Shown in pieces: positions 8,585 to 17,764 of a DNA stretch of 64,000 bases. The notes beneath the pieces were generated by a model. That model had not been told where the DNA came from, ran no database searches, and saw only the letters and a list, made by a program, of their open reading frames with translations. Made by a program: the position numbers and the translations under genes. Positions within the stretch are counted from its first letter, which is position 1. Each line of letters starts with the position of its first letter. Source of the stretch: Gloeobacter morelensis MG652769 (GTDB lineage: Bacteria > Cyanobacteriota > Cyanobacteriia > Gloeobacterales > Gloeobacteraceae); assembly GCF_021018745.1 (NCBI RefSeq), contig NZ_CP063845.1, positions 4,712,001-4,776,000 on the forward strand, read 5' to 3'.

Positions 8585-8681
8585 ATCTATTGCCAGGATA
8601 GCCCACCGGGGTTTGAGGCCGTCAGTGGGGCTGCTGACAGAGCAGTCGTCCTGTTATATTGAGAAAGCTTGTGGCTGCCAT

Positions 8682-8753
8682 GGGTCGGTAGCTCAGCGGT
8701 AGAGCATCCGGCTTTTAACCGGTGTTGCGTGGGTTCGATCCCCACCCGACCCA
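8682..8753 (+). tRNA. tRNA-Lys(UUU)
   Basis: 72-nt cloverleaf: acceptor GGGTCGG with CCGACCC, D-arm GCTC/GAGC with AGCGGTA loop, anticodon stem TCCGG/CCGGT with loop CTTTTAA (anticodon TTT at 8714-8716), T-arm GTGGG-TTCGATC-CCCAC and discriminator A. CCA is not encoded. Confidence 0.97.
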
Positions 8754-8791
8754 TTTGTCCCGCCGATTGTGTTTTCTGCGAGCACGGCTGC

Positions 8792-9430
8792 ATGAACGTA
8801 TCGGTTCTGAAAATCAAAGCCTTCAGAGCCATCGGCATGCCGGTAACGACGCCAGTAACCAAGTTCGGTGGGCAGCCAGTCTGGATCGATACACCACAGT
8901 GGCCCGTCGGCCGGACGCTGGGGATGCCGATGCAGTTTGTCTGTCAGATCGAGCTGTACCCGAAAATCTTCGGCCAACTGCCAGGCCGGATGGCCTATCT
9001 GTTTGTCAGTGAGAGCAATGAGGAACACTCGACAAGCTTTTGGGATGCTCATAGCGGCGATAATGCCGTGATTATCCAGCCGGGTGGTATCTGTCCAGTG
9101 CAAACCCTCGCCATCGCAACCGGACCAACCCTGGAGCCACTCGTCGAATACATCCCCGAACTGGAGTCAGCAGAAGACCCACCAAGGCCCATTTCCCTGA
9201 CAGACTCCGAATGCACCGAGGCCGATTTGCAACGGTTGGGGGGCCACAAGATCGGTGGTACGCCTCTATTTTGGGATGCTGTTGAGTACCCGGATGAGTC
9301 CGGACATTGGCGGCTATTGCTTCAGATAGACGAAGATGTGCCCTTTGCCATAAACTGCTGCCTTGGCACCGGCTACGCTTTTATCGACCAGTCAGGCCTG
9401 CACGGAGCTTACGTTTGTCAGAGCGGTTGA
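8792..9430 (+). CDS. DUF1963 (YwqG-like) protein
   Basis: 212 residues. The motifs TPVTKFGGQPVWIDTPQWPV, MQFVCQIEL and a C-terminal GGTPLFWDAVEYP...WRLLLQIDEDVPFAINCCLGTGYAFID match the DUF1963/YwqG family, soluble proteins of unknown role. ATG at 8792 is the first start after the tRNA-Lys gene, which rules out the longer frame that would run through the tRNA. Confidence 0.85.
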   Translation: MNVSVLKIKAFRAIGMPVTTPVTKFGGQPVWIDTPQWPVGRTLGMPMQFVCQIELYPKIFGQLPGRMAYLFVSESNEEHSTSFWDAHSGDNAVIIQPGGICPVQTLAIATGPTLEPLVEYIPELESAEDPPRPISLTDSECTEADLQRLGGHKIGGTPLFWDAVEYPDESGHWRLLLQIDEDVPFAINCCLGTGYAFIDQSGLHGAYVCQSG

Positions 9431-9455
9431 TGCGGATCTGCCTGAGGCGTACCAG

Positions 9456-9881
9456 CTAGCGTACCGTGGCTGAAAGTTTGCCCCACCCGCCAATCCAGGC
9501 GAGCCTGCGCTGCAGATTCGCCGGGTAGGAAACGGCCCAAACATTCAGCCCAAGACAAATCCCGGCCAGGACAAGCAGGATGTAGGTCGGGGCCATGACG
9601 ACCCCCAGCACAATCCAACTCAAGACGTGCAGGATCATCGCTAGAGCGCACAAGAGGCTCAGGACTGCTGCCCGGTGCACCTGCTCGGTGGGGTACCGCA
9701 TTAACGACAAACCAAGGGTGAAGGCGGTGCTCACCAGATTTGCCGGAATCAACAGAGCACAAAGCGCGACGCAGTGAGCGGTCGAAAGCGCGCAAAGAGA
9801 GGGAATGTCGGGCATCCGGCACCACGGTTTGATGGCCAGATCATGGCCTATTCCCGGCAAATGTGCCAGACAACGGGCCAC
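9456..9881 (-). CDS. hypothetical membrane protein
   Basis: 141 residues with about four hydrophobic helices (CVALCALLIPANLVSTAFTLGLSL; AVLSLLCALAMILHVLSWIVLGVVM; TYILLVLAGICLGLNVWAV). GTG at 9881 is used here; ATG at 9815 (MPDIPSLCAL) would give 119 residues and is also reasonable. No family recognised. It lies divergent from the rbp gene. Confidence 0.5.
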   Translation of the reverse strand: MARCLAHLPGIGHDLAIKPWCRMPDIPSLCALSTAHCVALCALLIPANLVSTAFTLGLSLMRYPTEQVHRAAVLSLLCALAMILHVLSWIVLGVVMAPTYILLVLAGICLGLNVWAVSYPANLQRRLAWIGGWGKLSATVR

Positions 9882-9996
9882 TGCTATCCAGCCGACAGTC
9901 TACTCAGCTTCCCTGTGCTAGGGTGGAGCAGCCTAGCCAGCGGTAAAGTCACTTTCATGTTCTTTGCGGTTGGTCAGTTTTTTCCGGAGACATACT

Positions 9997-10302
9997 GTGA
10001 CGATATTTGTGGGTAATCTGCCCTTTTCTGCCACCGAGCAGGAAATCGCTGAGGCTTTCGCTGAGTACGGCGAAGTGAAGTCGGTCAAGATCCCGACCGA
10101 CCGCGAGAGCGGCCGTCCGCGCGGATTTGCGTTCGTCGACATGGACGAAGCAGCCGAGGCCAAGGCCATCGAAGAACTGGACGGAGCGACCTGGAATAAC
10201 CGCGAGTTGCGCGTCAACAAAGCGGAACCCCGCCCCGATCGCGGCGGCGGCGGCGGTGGCGGCAACCGTGGTGGCGGTGGCGGCCGCGATCGCCGCTACT
10301 AA
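9997..10302 (+). CDS. RNA-binding protein, RRM plus Gly-rich tail
   Basis: 101 residues: one RRM with RNP2 IFVGNLPF and RNP1 RGFAFVDM, then a Gly/Arg tail (RGGGGGGGNRGGGGGRDRRY). Cyanobacterial Rbp proteins of this type bind RNA and many are cold-inducible. The start is the GTG at 9997, preceded by GGAGA; the leader resembles that of the second rbp gene at 61110. A DEAD-box helicase gene follows, so a shared role in RNA structure at low temperature is likely. Confidence 0.92.
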   Translation: MTIFVGNLPFSATEQEIAEAFAEYGEVKSVKIPTDRESGRPRGFAFVDMDEAAEAKAIEELDGATWNNRELRVNKAEPRPDRGGGGGGGNRGGGGGRDRRY

Positions 10303-10315
10303 ACCTGTGCGAATC

Positions 10316-10348
10316 GGCGGCCGGTGCACCAGTGCTGTACCGGCCGCC
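10316..10348 (+). promoter_or_regulatory. 10-bp hairpin between rbp and DEAD-box gene
   Basis: GGCGGCCGGT (10316-10325) pairs perfectly with ACCGGCCGCC (10339-10348) around a 13-nt loop, 14 bases after the rbp stop. Only two T follow, so it is not a clear terminator; an mRNA-stabilising or attenuating element that lowers helicase expression relative to rbp is possible. Confidence 0.5.
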
Positions 10349-10450
10349 TTCCACCATGTGCTTGAACTTGCGCCTAGTGGGCGGTTGCCGGAACGTCTTG
10401 CGGCCTTCTGTCGTACCAGGCACTCCCATAATCCACTGAGGCAACCACCC

Positions 10451-11605
10451 ATGACTTTTGCGGATCTCCAATTGCACCCGGATCTGGTGCGCGCTGTTGA
10501 GCAATTGGGCTTTATTCAACCCACGCCCATCCAGACTCTGGCCATACCACCGGCACTGGCGGGCCGCGATGTGCTCGCCTGCGCAATGACCGGCAGCGGC
10601 AAAACAGCCGCTTTTTTATTGCCGATTTTGCAGCAGCTCATTGCCCGGCCCCGCGGCGCCACCCGGGCGCTGGTGCTGACACCGACGCGCGAACTGGCCG
10701 GCCAGATCGAGATGCACCTCGGCCAGCTAGCTTGCTACAGCGCCCTGCGCGGCGCCTCGATTATCGGCGGTGTGTCCCCTGAGCCCCAGGCGCGTGCTTT
10801 TCACAAGGGCGTCGAGGTGTTGATCGGTACCCCGGGCCGTCTGCTCGACCACTTCGATCAGCCCTACGCCCGGCTTGCGAACCTGGAGATTCTGGTGCTC
10901 GATGAGGCCGACCGGATGCTCGAGATGGGCTTCCTGCCCGACATCCGCCGCATCCTCAGGCACACGGGCCACCGTCGCCAGACGCTCTTTTTCTCTGCCA
11001 CCATGCCGGGGCCGATCGCCAAACTCGCCACCGAAATTCTGCGCAACCCCGTCGCTCTCAACCAGGAGCGCAAGGCCGCCCCAGCAGCCGGTATCACCCA
11101 CAGCGTCTATCCGGTGGCCCAAAATCTCAAATCGAAGTTTTTGCTGGAATTGCTGGAGCGCGAAGGGATGCGCCAGGTAATTGTATTTACGCGCACCAAG
11201 CATCGCGCCAACCGCCTGTCTGAGTATCTCAGCAAAGCCAGAATCAGCTGCGAGCGCATCCACGGCAACCGCTCCCAGGGGCAGCGCACCGAGGCTCTGG
11301 CAGGCTTCAAAAGCGGCAAATACCGGGTGCTGGTGGCTACCGACATCGCCTCGCGCGGTATCGATATCGAAGCGCTCGGACACGTCGTCAACTTCGATGT
11401 CCCACAGGCTGCCGAAGACTACATCCATCGCGTCGGCCGCACGGCGAGGGCCGAGCGCACCGGTGACGCCTTTACCTTCGTCTCCCCCGAAGAAGAAGAC
11501 CAATTGCGGGCGATCGAACGCGCCATCGGCAAGCGCCTGCCGCGCCTGACCCTGTTGAATTTCGACTATGCCGTCGCACCTCAGGGATCCAGGCTTTCCG
11601 GCTGA
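10451..11605 (+). CDS. DEAD-box RNA helicase
   Basis: 384 residues with all helicase motifs: Q-motif around FIQPTPIQ, AMTGSGKT (45-52), PTRELAGQ, DEAD in LVLDEADRM, SAT, and the C-terminal VLVATDIASRGIDI and HRVGRTARAE. There is no long basic tail, so it is a minimal RhlE/CrhR-like enzyme that unwinds RNA with ATP. Start ATG 10451. The rbp gene upstream suggests joint expression; a strong bidirectional terminator follows. Confidence 0.95.
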   Translation: MTFADLQLHPDLVRAVEQLGFIQPTPIQTLAIPPALAGRDVLACAMTGSGKTAAFLLPILQQLIARPRGATRALVLTPTRELAGQIEMHLGQLACYSALRGASIIGGVSPEPQARAFHKGVEVLIGTPGRLLDHFDQPYARLANLEILVLDEADRMLEMGFLPDIRRILRHTGHRRQTLFFSATMPGPIAKLATEILRNPVALNQERKAAPAAGITHSVYPVAQNLKSKFLLELLEREGMRQVIVFTRTKHRANRLSEYLSKARISCERIHGNRSQGQRTEALAGFKSGKYRVLVATDIASRGIDIEALGHVVNFDVPQAAEDYIHRVGRTARAERTGDAFTFVSPEEEDQLRAIERAIGKRLPRLTLLNFDYAVAPQGSRLSG

Positions 11606-11659
11606 TCGGGTTCGTTTAAAAAGGCCGCACTGCTGCGGATCGATTCAATAGAACAGCAC

Positions 11660-11690
11660 AAAAAGCCCCCGCCGAAGCAGGGGCTTTTTT
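11660..11690. terminator. bidirectional intrinsic terminator, DEAD-box / psbC
   Basis: AAAAAGCCCC (11660-11669) pairs with GGGGCTTTTT (11680-11689) around a 10-nt loop. On the plus strand a T-run follows and on the minus strand the A-run becomes a T-run, so it can end both the helicase transcript and the psbC transcript converging on it. Confidence 0.9.
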
Positions 11691-11711
11691 CGAGGCTTGA
11701 AGCAACCTGGG

Positions 11712-13136
11712 TTAGGCTCCTTCGGTGCCGCGGGCGATGCCCTTCTCGAAGCCGGCGTTGGCGGCCCGGGCGCGACCGGCGTGCCACAGGTGGCCAATCA
11801 GCAGGAAGAAGCCCAGGATGAAGTGGCTCCCCGACAGCCAGATGCGGGGTGAGGTGTAGTTGATCGTATTGATCTCAGTTGCCACACCACCTACCGAGTT
11901 GAGCGAACCGATGGCCGCATGGGTCATGTACTCGGTGGCGCGACGGATCTGCCACGGCTGGATCTCGGTCATGATCTTCTCGACCGAGTAGCCGGTGGTG
12001 CCGCCTTCGGGGTAGACCAGCCTGTTGTTCTTGATCTCGACGCCTTCCTTGAGCATCTCGTCAAGGGGGGTCTTGATCGACCAGAAGCGCATGGTCTCAC
12101 CACCGTAGATCACCTGACCCGAGGGCGAGCGCATCAGGTACTTGCCAAGGCCGGTCGGCCCCTGGGCTGCACCGATGTCGGTACCGAGTTTGATGTCACG
12201 CGCCATGAACACGAAGTTCTGGGCGTGGCTGGCCTCCATTTCGGTGGGACCGTAGAACTCGGAGGGATAGGCGGTGTTGTTAAACCAGACGTAGGCACTG
12301 GCGATAAAGCCCATCAGCGACAGGGCACCGAGCGAGTAGGACAGGTAGGCTTCGCCCGACCAGATGAACGAGCGCTGCGCCCAGCCAAACGGCTTGGTGA
12401 GGATGTGCCAGATGCCACCCGCGATGCAGATGACACCGATCCAGATATGACCGCCGATGATGTCCTCGAGGTTGTCCACCGAGATGATCCAGCCATCGCC
12501 GCCGAAGGGGCTCTTCAGGACGTAGCCGAAGATGATCGTCGGGTCGAGGGTCGGGCTGGTGACGGTGCGCACCTGGCCGGCCCACTGGTTGTTGTTGTCA
12601 AAGAACCAGGGGTCGTAGATGCCGCCGAACCAGCAGGCCTTGGCCACCAGCAGGAAACAGCCGATCCCGAGCAGGATCAGATGGATACCCAGAATAGTGG
12701 TCATCTTGTTCTTGTCTTTCCAGTCGTAGCCGAAGAAGCCCGACAGGATGTCCGGTCCCCAGATCGAGTGGTAGATGCCGCCGAAACCGAGTACTGCGGA
12801 GGAAATCAGGTGGAGCACGCCGACAACGAAGTAGGGCCAGGTGTCGACCACCTGAAAGCCGTTCGCGCCGGTGCCGAGACCCCAGCCCAGGGTAGCCAGG
12901 TGCGGCAGGAGAATCAGGCCCTGCTCGTACATCGGCTTGGCCGTCTCAAAGTGGGCCAGTTCGAACAGGGTCATAGCACCCGTCCAGAACACGATCAGAC
13001 CGGCATGGGCGACGTGCGCTCCGAGGAGCTTGCCGGACAGGTTGATGAGCCGGGCATTGCCCGCCCACCAGGCATAGTCTTCTTGTCTGACGCGAATATT
13101 TTGCGCGTCAAACGACTGATCAAAGCGCGTTTCCAC
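11712..13136 (-). CDS. psbC: photosystem II CP43
   Basis: Core antenna subunit of photosystem II that binds chlorophyll and contributes ligands to the Mn cluster. The six-helix CP43 pattern is clear ([52 protein letters not shown]). GGETMRFW carries Glu347 and Arg350, equivalent to the Mn-cluster residues Glu354/Arg357. Residues 353-391 differ completely from the usual DFRGPWLEPLRG stretch and are about 15 residues longer; the C-terminus stops at [10 protein letters not shown], about a dozen residues short. The start is GTG at 13136 with GAGG inside the end of psbD, overlapping it by 17 bases as is usual. Confidence 0.97.
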   Translation of the reverse strand: METRFDQSFDAQNIRVRQEDYAWWAGNARLINLSGKLLGAHVAHAGLIVFWTGAMTLFELAHFETAKPMYEQGLILLPHLATLGWGLGTGANGFQVVDTWPYFVVGVLHLISSAVLGFGGIYHSIWGPDILSGFFGYDWKDKNKMTTILGIHLILLGIGCFLLVAKACWFGGIYDPWFFDNNNQWAGQVRTVTSPTLDPTIIFGYVLKSPFGGDGWIISVDNLEDIIGGHIWIGVICIAGGIWHILTKPFGWAQRSFIWSGEAYLSYSLGALSLMGFIASAYVWFNNTAYPSEFYGPTEMEASHAQNFVFMARDIKLGTDIGAAQGPTGLGKYLMRSPSGQVIYGGETMRFWSIKTPLDEMLKEGVEIKNNRLVYPEGGTTGYSVEKIMTEIQPWQIRRATEYMTHAAIGSLNSVGGVATEINTINYTSPRIWLSGSHFILGFFLLIGHLWHAGRARAANAGFEKGIARGTEGA

Positions 13137-14181
13137 GGGGCAGCACCTCTTCAGGGAACTTGAGCGTCTCGTCGTAGTTCTGGTCGTAGGGACCCATCCA
13201 GGCGCGGATACCTTCGTTGATCAGAATGTTCGCAGTGTAGAGAGTCTCAAACTCAGGATCCTGCGCAGCGCGGATTTCCTGGGAAACGAACTCGTAAGCC
13301 CGCAGGTTCAGGGCCACACCGATGATGCCGATGGAAGCCATCCACAGACCGGTGACGGGTACGAACAGCATGAAGAAGTGCAGCCAGCGCTTGTTGGAGA
13401 AGGCAATACCAAAAATCTGGCTCCAGAAGCGGTTAGCCAGGATCATCGAGTAGGTCTCTTCTTCCTGAGCGGGGTCAAAGGCCTTGAAGGTATTGGGCGC
13501 TTCGCCGTCCTCAAACAGGGTGTTCTCCACCGTGGCGCCGTGGATGGCGCACAGCAAGGCACCGCCAAGCACACCCGCCACACCCATCATGTGGAAGGGG
13601 TTCAGCGTCCAGTTGTGAAAGCCCTGGAAGAACAACAAGAAACGAAAGATACCGTTGACGCCGTAGCTGGGACCGAAGAACCACGAGTGCTGGCCCAGCG
13701 GGTACATCAAGAAGACCGAAACGAACACGGCGATCGGAGCCGAGAAGGCGATCGCGTTGTAAGGACGGATGCCGATCAGGCGAGCAATTTCAAACTGGCG
13801 GAGCATGAAGCCCATCAGCGCCAGGGCGCCGTGAAAGGAGATAAACGCCCAAAGCCCGCCAATCTGGCACCAGCGGGTGAAATCACCCTGGGCTTCGGGA
13901 CCCCACAGCAGAAGCAGCGAGTGACCCATCGCGTCGGCAGGCGAGCTGACGGCGACGGTCAGGAAGTTGCCACCTTCGAGGTAAGAGCTGGCGAGCCCAT
14001 GGGTAAACCAGGAGGTGACGAAGGTCGTGCCGGTCAGCCAGGCACCCACAGCGAGGTACGCAGTGGGGAAGAACAGCAGGCCGGACCAACCGATGAAAAC
14101 GAAGCGGTCCTTCTTGAGCCAGTCGTCAAGGGCGTCGAACCACCCTTGGCTCTGCTCACTTCTTCCTACAGCGATGGTCAT
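13120..14181 (-). CDS. psbD: photosystem II D2 protein
   Basis: 353-residue reaction-centre subunit of photosystem II. Highly conserved sequence including [30 protein letters not shown] (TyrD region), LQGF-type [20 protein letters not shown] with the chlorophyll and iron histidines, [15 protein letters not shown], and the C-terminal [12 protein letters not shown]. Ribosome site GGAGAC precedes ATG. psbA lies only 125 bases upstream on the same strand and psbC overlaps downstream, giving the order psbA-psbD-psbC. Confidence 0.98.
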   Translation of the reverse strand: MTIAVGRSEQSQGWFDALDDWLKKDRFVFIGWSGLLFFPTAYLAVGAWLTGTTFVTSWFTHGLASSYLEGGNFLTVAVSSPADAMGHSLLLLWGPEAQGDFTRWCQIGGLWAFISFHGALALMGFMLRQFEIARLIGIRPYNAIAFSAPIAVFVSVFLMYPLGQHSWFFGPSYGVNGIFRFLLFFQGFHNWTLNPFHMMGVAGVLGGALLCAIHGATVENTLFEDGEAPNTFKAFDPAQEEETYSMILANRFWSQIFGIAFSNKRWLHFFMLFVPVTGLWMASIGIIGVALNLRAYEFVSQEIRAAQDPEFETLYTANILINEGIRAWMGPYDQNYDETLKFPEEVLPRGNAL

Positions 14182-14251
14182 CGATCAAGTCTCCGTTTAA
14201 GGATCGTTTTATGTCGGTCTTGCCAATTCTGGCTACCGGTCTATCTGAGGA

Positions 14252-14278
14252 GGAGAAGGGAGCTATGCCCCCTTCCCC
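14252..14278 (-). promoter_or_regulatory. intercistronic hairpin between psbA and psbD
   Basis: On the minus strand, about 30 bases after the psbA stop, GGGGAAGGG can pair with CCCTTCTCC (one A-C mismatch) around a 9-nt loop. No U-tract follows. It could be an RNA-processing or stabilising element that lets psbA accumulate as a shorter message while part of the transcription continues into psbD. Confidence 0.45.
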
Positions 14279-14306
14279 AGAAAGTTCGAACCAGTGGACG
14301 TAGCGA

Positions 14307-15389
14307 TTAGCCGTTGAGGTCGGCGTTGCCCACCGCCACCGGAGCCGATTCGCTACCCGCCAAATCCAAGGGGAAGTTGTGAGCGTTGCGCTCGTGCATC
14401 ACTTCCATGCCCAGATTCGCCCGGTTGACGATGTCCGCCCACGTGTAAATCGCCCGACCCTGAGAATCCACAATGCTGCTGTTGAAGTTGAAGCCGTTCA
14501 GGTTGAACGCCATCACCGAAACACCCAGCGCCGTGAACCAAATCCCAATCACCGGCCACGCAGCCAAGAAAAAGTGCAAACTGCGGCTGTTGTTGAAGCT
14601 CGCGTACTGGAAGATCAAGCGGCCAAAATATCCATGCGCCGCTATGATGTTGTACGTCTCCTCCTCCTGACCAAACTTGTAGCCGTAGTTCTGAGACTCT
14701 TCCATCGACGTCTCACGTATCAGGCTCGACGTCACCAAAGAACCGTGCATCGCACTGAACAGCGAACCGCCGAACACACCCGCCACTCCCAGCATGTGGA
14801 ACGGATGATTCAGAATGTTGTGCTCCGCCTGAAATACAAACATGAAGTTGAACGTGCCCGAAATGCCCAGCGGCATACCGTCACTGAAGCTGCCCTGCCC
14901 AATCGGGTAGACCAGAAATACCGCCGTCGCCGCCGCCACAGGAGCACTGTAGGCAATGCAAATCCAAGGACGCAGGCCCAGACGGTAGCTCAGTTCCCAC
15001 TCGCGGCCCAGGTAGCAAAACACCCCAATGAGAAAGTGAAAAACCACCAGCTGGTAAGGACCACCGTTGTAGAGCCACTCGTCCATCGAAGCCGCTTCCC
15101 AAATCGGGTAAAAATGCAGACCGATGGCGTTGGAAGAAGGAATCACCGCGCCGGTGATGATGTTGTTGCCGTACAGCAGCGAGCCTGAAATCGGTTCGCG
15201 GATGCCGTCCATGTCCACCGGCGGGGCGGCGACAAAGGCGACGATGAAGCAAATGGTGGCCGAAAGCAGGGTGGGGATCATCAGCACGCCGAACCAACCG
15301 ACGTAGAAGCGGTTGTTGGTGGAGGTCACCCAATCGGCGAAGCGGTCCCACAGACCCTGTGAAGAACGACGTTCAAGGGTTGCAGTCAT
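14307..15389 (-). CDS. psbA: photosystem II D1 protein, Glu130 form
   Basis: 360-residue D1. Visible ligands: Tyr161 ([10 protein letters not shown]) as TyrZ, Asp170, Glu189, His190, and the C-terminal [14 protein letters not shown] with His332, Glu333, His337, Asp342 and Ala344. The remaining 16 residues are the extension removed by CtpA. Residue 130 is Glu, the version associated with high-light D1 in cyanobacteria. Strong ribosome site (GAGGAGAG) precedes ATG. Upstream of psbD rather than at a separate locus, which is unusual. Confidence 0.98.
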   Translation of the reverse strand: MTATLERRSSQGLWDRFADWVTSTNNRFYVGWFGVLMIPTLLSATICFIVAFVAAPPVDMDGIREPISGSLLYGNNIITGAVIPSSNAIGLHFYPIWEAASMDEWLYNGGPYQLVVFHFLIGVFCYLGREWELSYRLGLRPWICIAYSAPVAAATAVFLVYPIGQGSFSDGMPLGISGTFNFMFVFQAEHNILNHPFHMLGVAGVFGGSLFSAMHGSLVTSSLIRETSMEESQNYGYKFGQEEETYNIIAAHGYFGRLIFQYASFNNSRSLHFFLAAWPVIGIWFTALGVSVMAFNLNGFNFNSSIVDSQGRAIYTWADIVNRANLGMEVMHERNAHNFPLDLAGSESAPVAVGNADLNG

Positions 15390-15419
15390 CTCTCTCCTCA
15401 GAGCGAAGATTACGCTTCC

Positions 15420-15448
15420 ATGTAACCAGCTACTTTACGAATTATCAA
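15420..15448 (-). promoter_or_regulatory. psbA promoter candidate
   Basis: On the minus strand TTGATA (15443-15448) and TTACAT (15420-15425) are separated by 17 bases, close to the sigma-70 consensus. Transcription would begin near 15413, giving a leader of about 24 bases with the GAGGAGAG ribosome site. Read by eye only. Confidence 0.6.
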
Positions 15449-15613
15449 GGGGATCGCACATTTCTCTAAGAGAGAGGCGGCAAATCCTCGCGCAAATGGT
15501 CGCTATAGACGGAACCCGATGCACCCTGAAAATCCCAGAAGCTTGCTCCAGCAAGGAAAAACAGCCTCAGACAGATTGTTGCAAAATTTTAAGTGACTCT
15601 CAGTCCTCTGCTC

Positions 15614-16387
15614 TCAGATCGCCGCCCCCCGGCTATCGCGCCAAGCGGCATGCACCCAGGGAAGCTTTTGGGCGAATATACGCTCCATGGCCTGGGCGTA
15701 GACCCGGATTTCGTACTGGGCATCGGGTTCGGTGCGCTTGGCCAGATAGTGCATCAGCGCATGGGCGTTCATCTTGACGTAGGCGGTGTGGTAGAGTGCC
15801 CAACCCGGCAGGGCGAGGCGGGCCATTTCTTTGGCCACTCCTTTGGCAAGCATCTTTTTATATAAGGAAAAGCCTGCCTCGTAGTGCGCTCTCAGTTCTT
15901 CGAGCAATGCCCGCTCCTCCTCGCTGCTCAAAAAGTCCACCAGCACCGAGCCTTGCTTGTTGACCTTGTCCTGGGCGCGCAGTTTCTCGGGTAGATAGAA
16001 CTCGTTCTCCGGGTAGGGGGTATACCGTCCCGACTGAAAGTTCATCTCCTGGATGCGGTGACGGACGTGCTGCCACCACATGACCACCGGTGCTTTGACG
16101 ATGAATTTGAATTCGACCATCTCCAGCGGACTGGTATGGCCGTGGCGGAGGAGAAACTCGATAAGCTTGCGGTCGGCATCGGTTCCCTTGGTAACCGTAC
16201 CGTAGGAGACCCGGGCGGCGGCCACGACGGCGATGTCCCCAGCAGTGGCACCTTCGACGACCTGGCCGAAGGGGTAATCGGAAGGCATATAGTCCACCAG
16301 CTGGATAAAACCCTGGTCAAGGACGCGGATGACGCTCGGGTCTTTGCCGACGATGTCTTTGAGCTTGAGCGTGTGGGCGTTGGTCAT
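15614..16387 (-). CDS. thyX: flavin-dependent thymidylate synthase ThyX
   Basis: 257 residues. Makes dTMP from dUMP with FAD, NADPH and methylenetetrahydrofolate, replacing ThyA. The ThyX motif RHR followed by seven residues and Ser is present as RHRIQEMNFQS, continuing GRYTPYPENEFYLP. HGHTSPLEMVEF and the C-terminal YVKMNAHALMHYLAKRTEPDAQYEIR are typical. Located between psbA and the divergent aminotransferase gene. Confidence 0.96.
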   Translation of the reverse strand: MTNAHTLKLKDIVGKDPSVIRVLDQGFIQLVDYMPSDYPFGQVVEGATAGDIAVVAAARVSYGTVTKGTDADRKLIEFLLRHGHTSPLEMVEFKFIVKAPVVMWWQHVRHRIQEMNFQSGRYTPYPENEFYLPEKLRAQDKVNKQGSVLVDFLSSEEERALLEELRAHYEAGFSLYKKMLAKGVAKEMARLALPGWALYHTAYVKMNAHALMHYLAKRTEPDAQYEIRVYAQAMERIFAQKLPWVHAAWRDSRGAAI

Positions 16388-16518
16388 GGTGGCCGGATCT
16401 CTACATTCTGGATAGTTTACCTCCTGCGCTTGCCGGTGGGCCGGGTGTGATAAGAATGTATTCCTGGCTACGGGACAGTTGCTAAAATGCCAGGGTTCAA
16501 AGGAGAGGCGCTGCCGTC

Positions 16519-17676
16519 ATGGACGATAAGTTGTTTTTGATGATCCCCGGTCCGACGCCGATGCCGGAGCGGGCGCTCTTGGCCATGGCCAAAGCTCCCA
16601 TCGGTCACCGCAGCGGCGAATTTGCCAAGATCATGGCGGAGGTCTCCGAGAACCTCAAGTGGCTGCACCAGACGGCCTCTGAGGTGCTGATTCTCTCCTC
16701 GAGCGGCACAGGGGCTCTGGAAGCGGCGATCATCAATGCCTGCTCCCCGGGCGATCGGGTGCTGGTGGGCGCCAACGGCAAATTCGGCGAGCGCTGGGTG
16801 GAAGTAGCCCAGGCCTTCGGCCTCGATGTCGAGGTTATCGCCGCTCCCTATGGACAGCCCCTCTCCACGGACGCCTTCAAAGCCGCCCTCGAAGCGGACA
16901 CCGACAAGACCATCAAAGCGGTGGTCGTCACCCACAGCGAGACTTCGACAGGGGTGATCAACGACCTGGAGACGATCGTCGGTTACATCCGCGCCCACGG
17001 CGAGGCGCTGTCCATCGTCGATGCGGTGACCAGCCTCGGGGCGACGAGCGTGCCGGTGGACGCCTGGGGACTCGATTTTGTCGGCTCCGGCTCGCAAAAG
17101 GCTTATATGATCCCGCCGGGACTCGGTTTTTTGGCGGTGAGCGAGCGGGGTTGGGCCGCCTGCGAGCGCTCGACGATGCCGCGCTACTATTTCGACCTGC
17201 GCAAGTACCGCAAGGCCCTCAAGAAAAACAACACTCCCTTCACTACACCGGTCAATCTCGTCTTTGCCCTGCAGACGACGCTGCAGATGCTGAGAGCCGA
17301 GGGGCTCGACGCGCTGTTTGCCCGCCACGCCCGCCTTCGCAATGCCACCCGCGCCGCTGTGCGCGCTCTGGGGCTGGCGCTGTTCAATCCGGACGACCAC
17401 TCCGCAAGCCCGGCGATTACTGCTGTCGTGCCGCCGGAGGGTATTGCCTGCGACAAGTTGCGCGCCACGCTCAAGAAGCACTACGACATCGTGATCGCGG
17501 GCGGCCAGGGGGAGATGGAAGGGCAGATCGTGCGCATCGGCCATCTGGGCTTCGTCGGTGAGCGCGACGTACTCACGGCCATCGCCGCCCTCGAAGGTGC
17601 CCTGCACACTCTAGGCTACGACGGCTTCACCCCGGGAAGCGGTGTGGCGGCGGCAAGTGCTGTGCTGTTCGGCTAA
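16519..17676 (+). CDS. alanine--glyoxylate aminotransferase family protein
   Basis: 385-residue fold-type I PLP enzyme. LMIPGPTPMPERAL at the N-terminus, SSSGTGALEAAI phosphate/cofactor loop, Asp168 in SIVDAVTSLGA and Lys194 in GSGSQKAYMIPPGL for the Schiff base. The family covers alanine- and serine-glyoxylate aminotransferases; in a phototroph photorespiratory glyoxylate use is the natural inference, although cyanobacterial members were long mislabelled as a soluble hydrogenase subunit. Start ATG 16519 has a good AAGGAGAGG ribosome site. Confidence 0.92.
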   Translation: MDDKLFLMIPGPTPMPERALLAMAKAPIGHRSGEFAKIMAEVSENLKWLHQTASEVLILSSSGTGALEAAIINACSPGDRVLVGANGKFGERWVEVAQAFGLDVEVIAAPYGQPLSTDAFKAALEADTDKTIKAVVVTHSETSTGVINDLETIVGYIRAHGEALSIVDAVTSLGATSVPVDAWGLDFVGSGSQKAYMIPPGLGFLAVSERGWAACERSTMPRYYFDLRKYRKALKKNNTPFTTPVNLVFALQTTLQMLRAEGLDALFARHARLRNATRAAVRALGLALFNPDDHSASPAITAVVPPEGIACDKLRATLKKHYDIVIAGGQGEMEGQIVRIGHLGFVGERDVLTAIAALEGALHTLGYDGFTPGSGVAAASAVLFG

Positions 17677-17764
17677 ACGCATCCGGTGGTGAATGACCAC
17701 GGATTTCCAATCAACTTGTGCGTAGACTGTAGGTGCCCAGGCGATCCAATGCGGGGGACTGTCG

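Noticed and set aside
11919-13163. Long plus-strand open frame opposite psbC and psbD
   Set aside because: High G+C leaves antisense frames open. The sequence has no recognisable domain and the minus strand carries conserved CP43 and D2.
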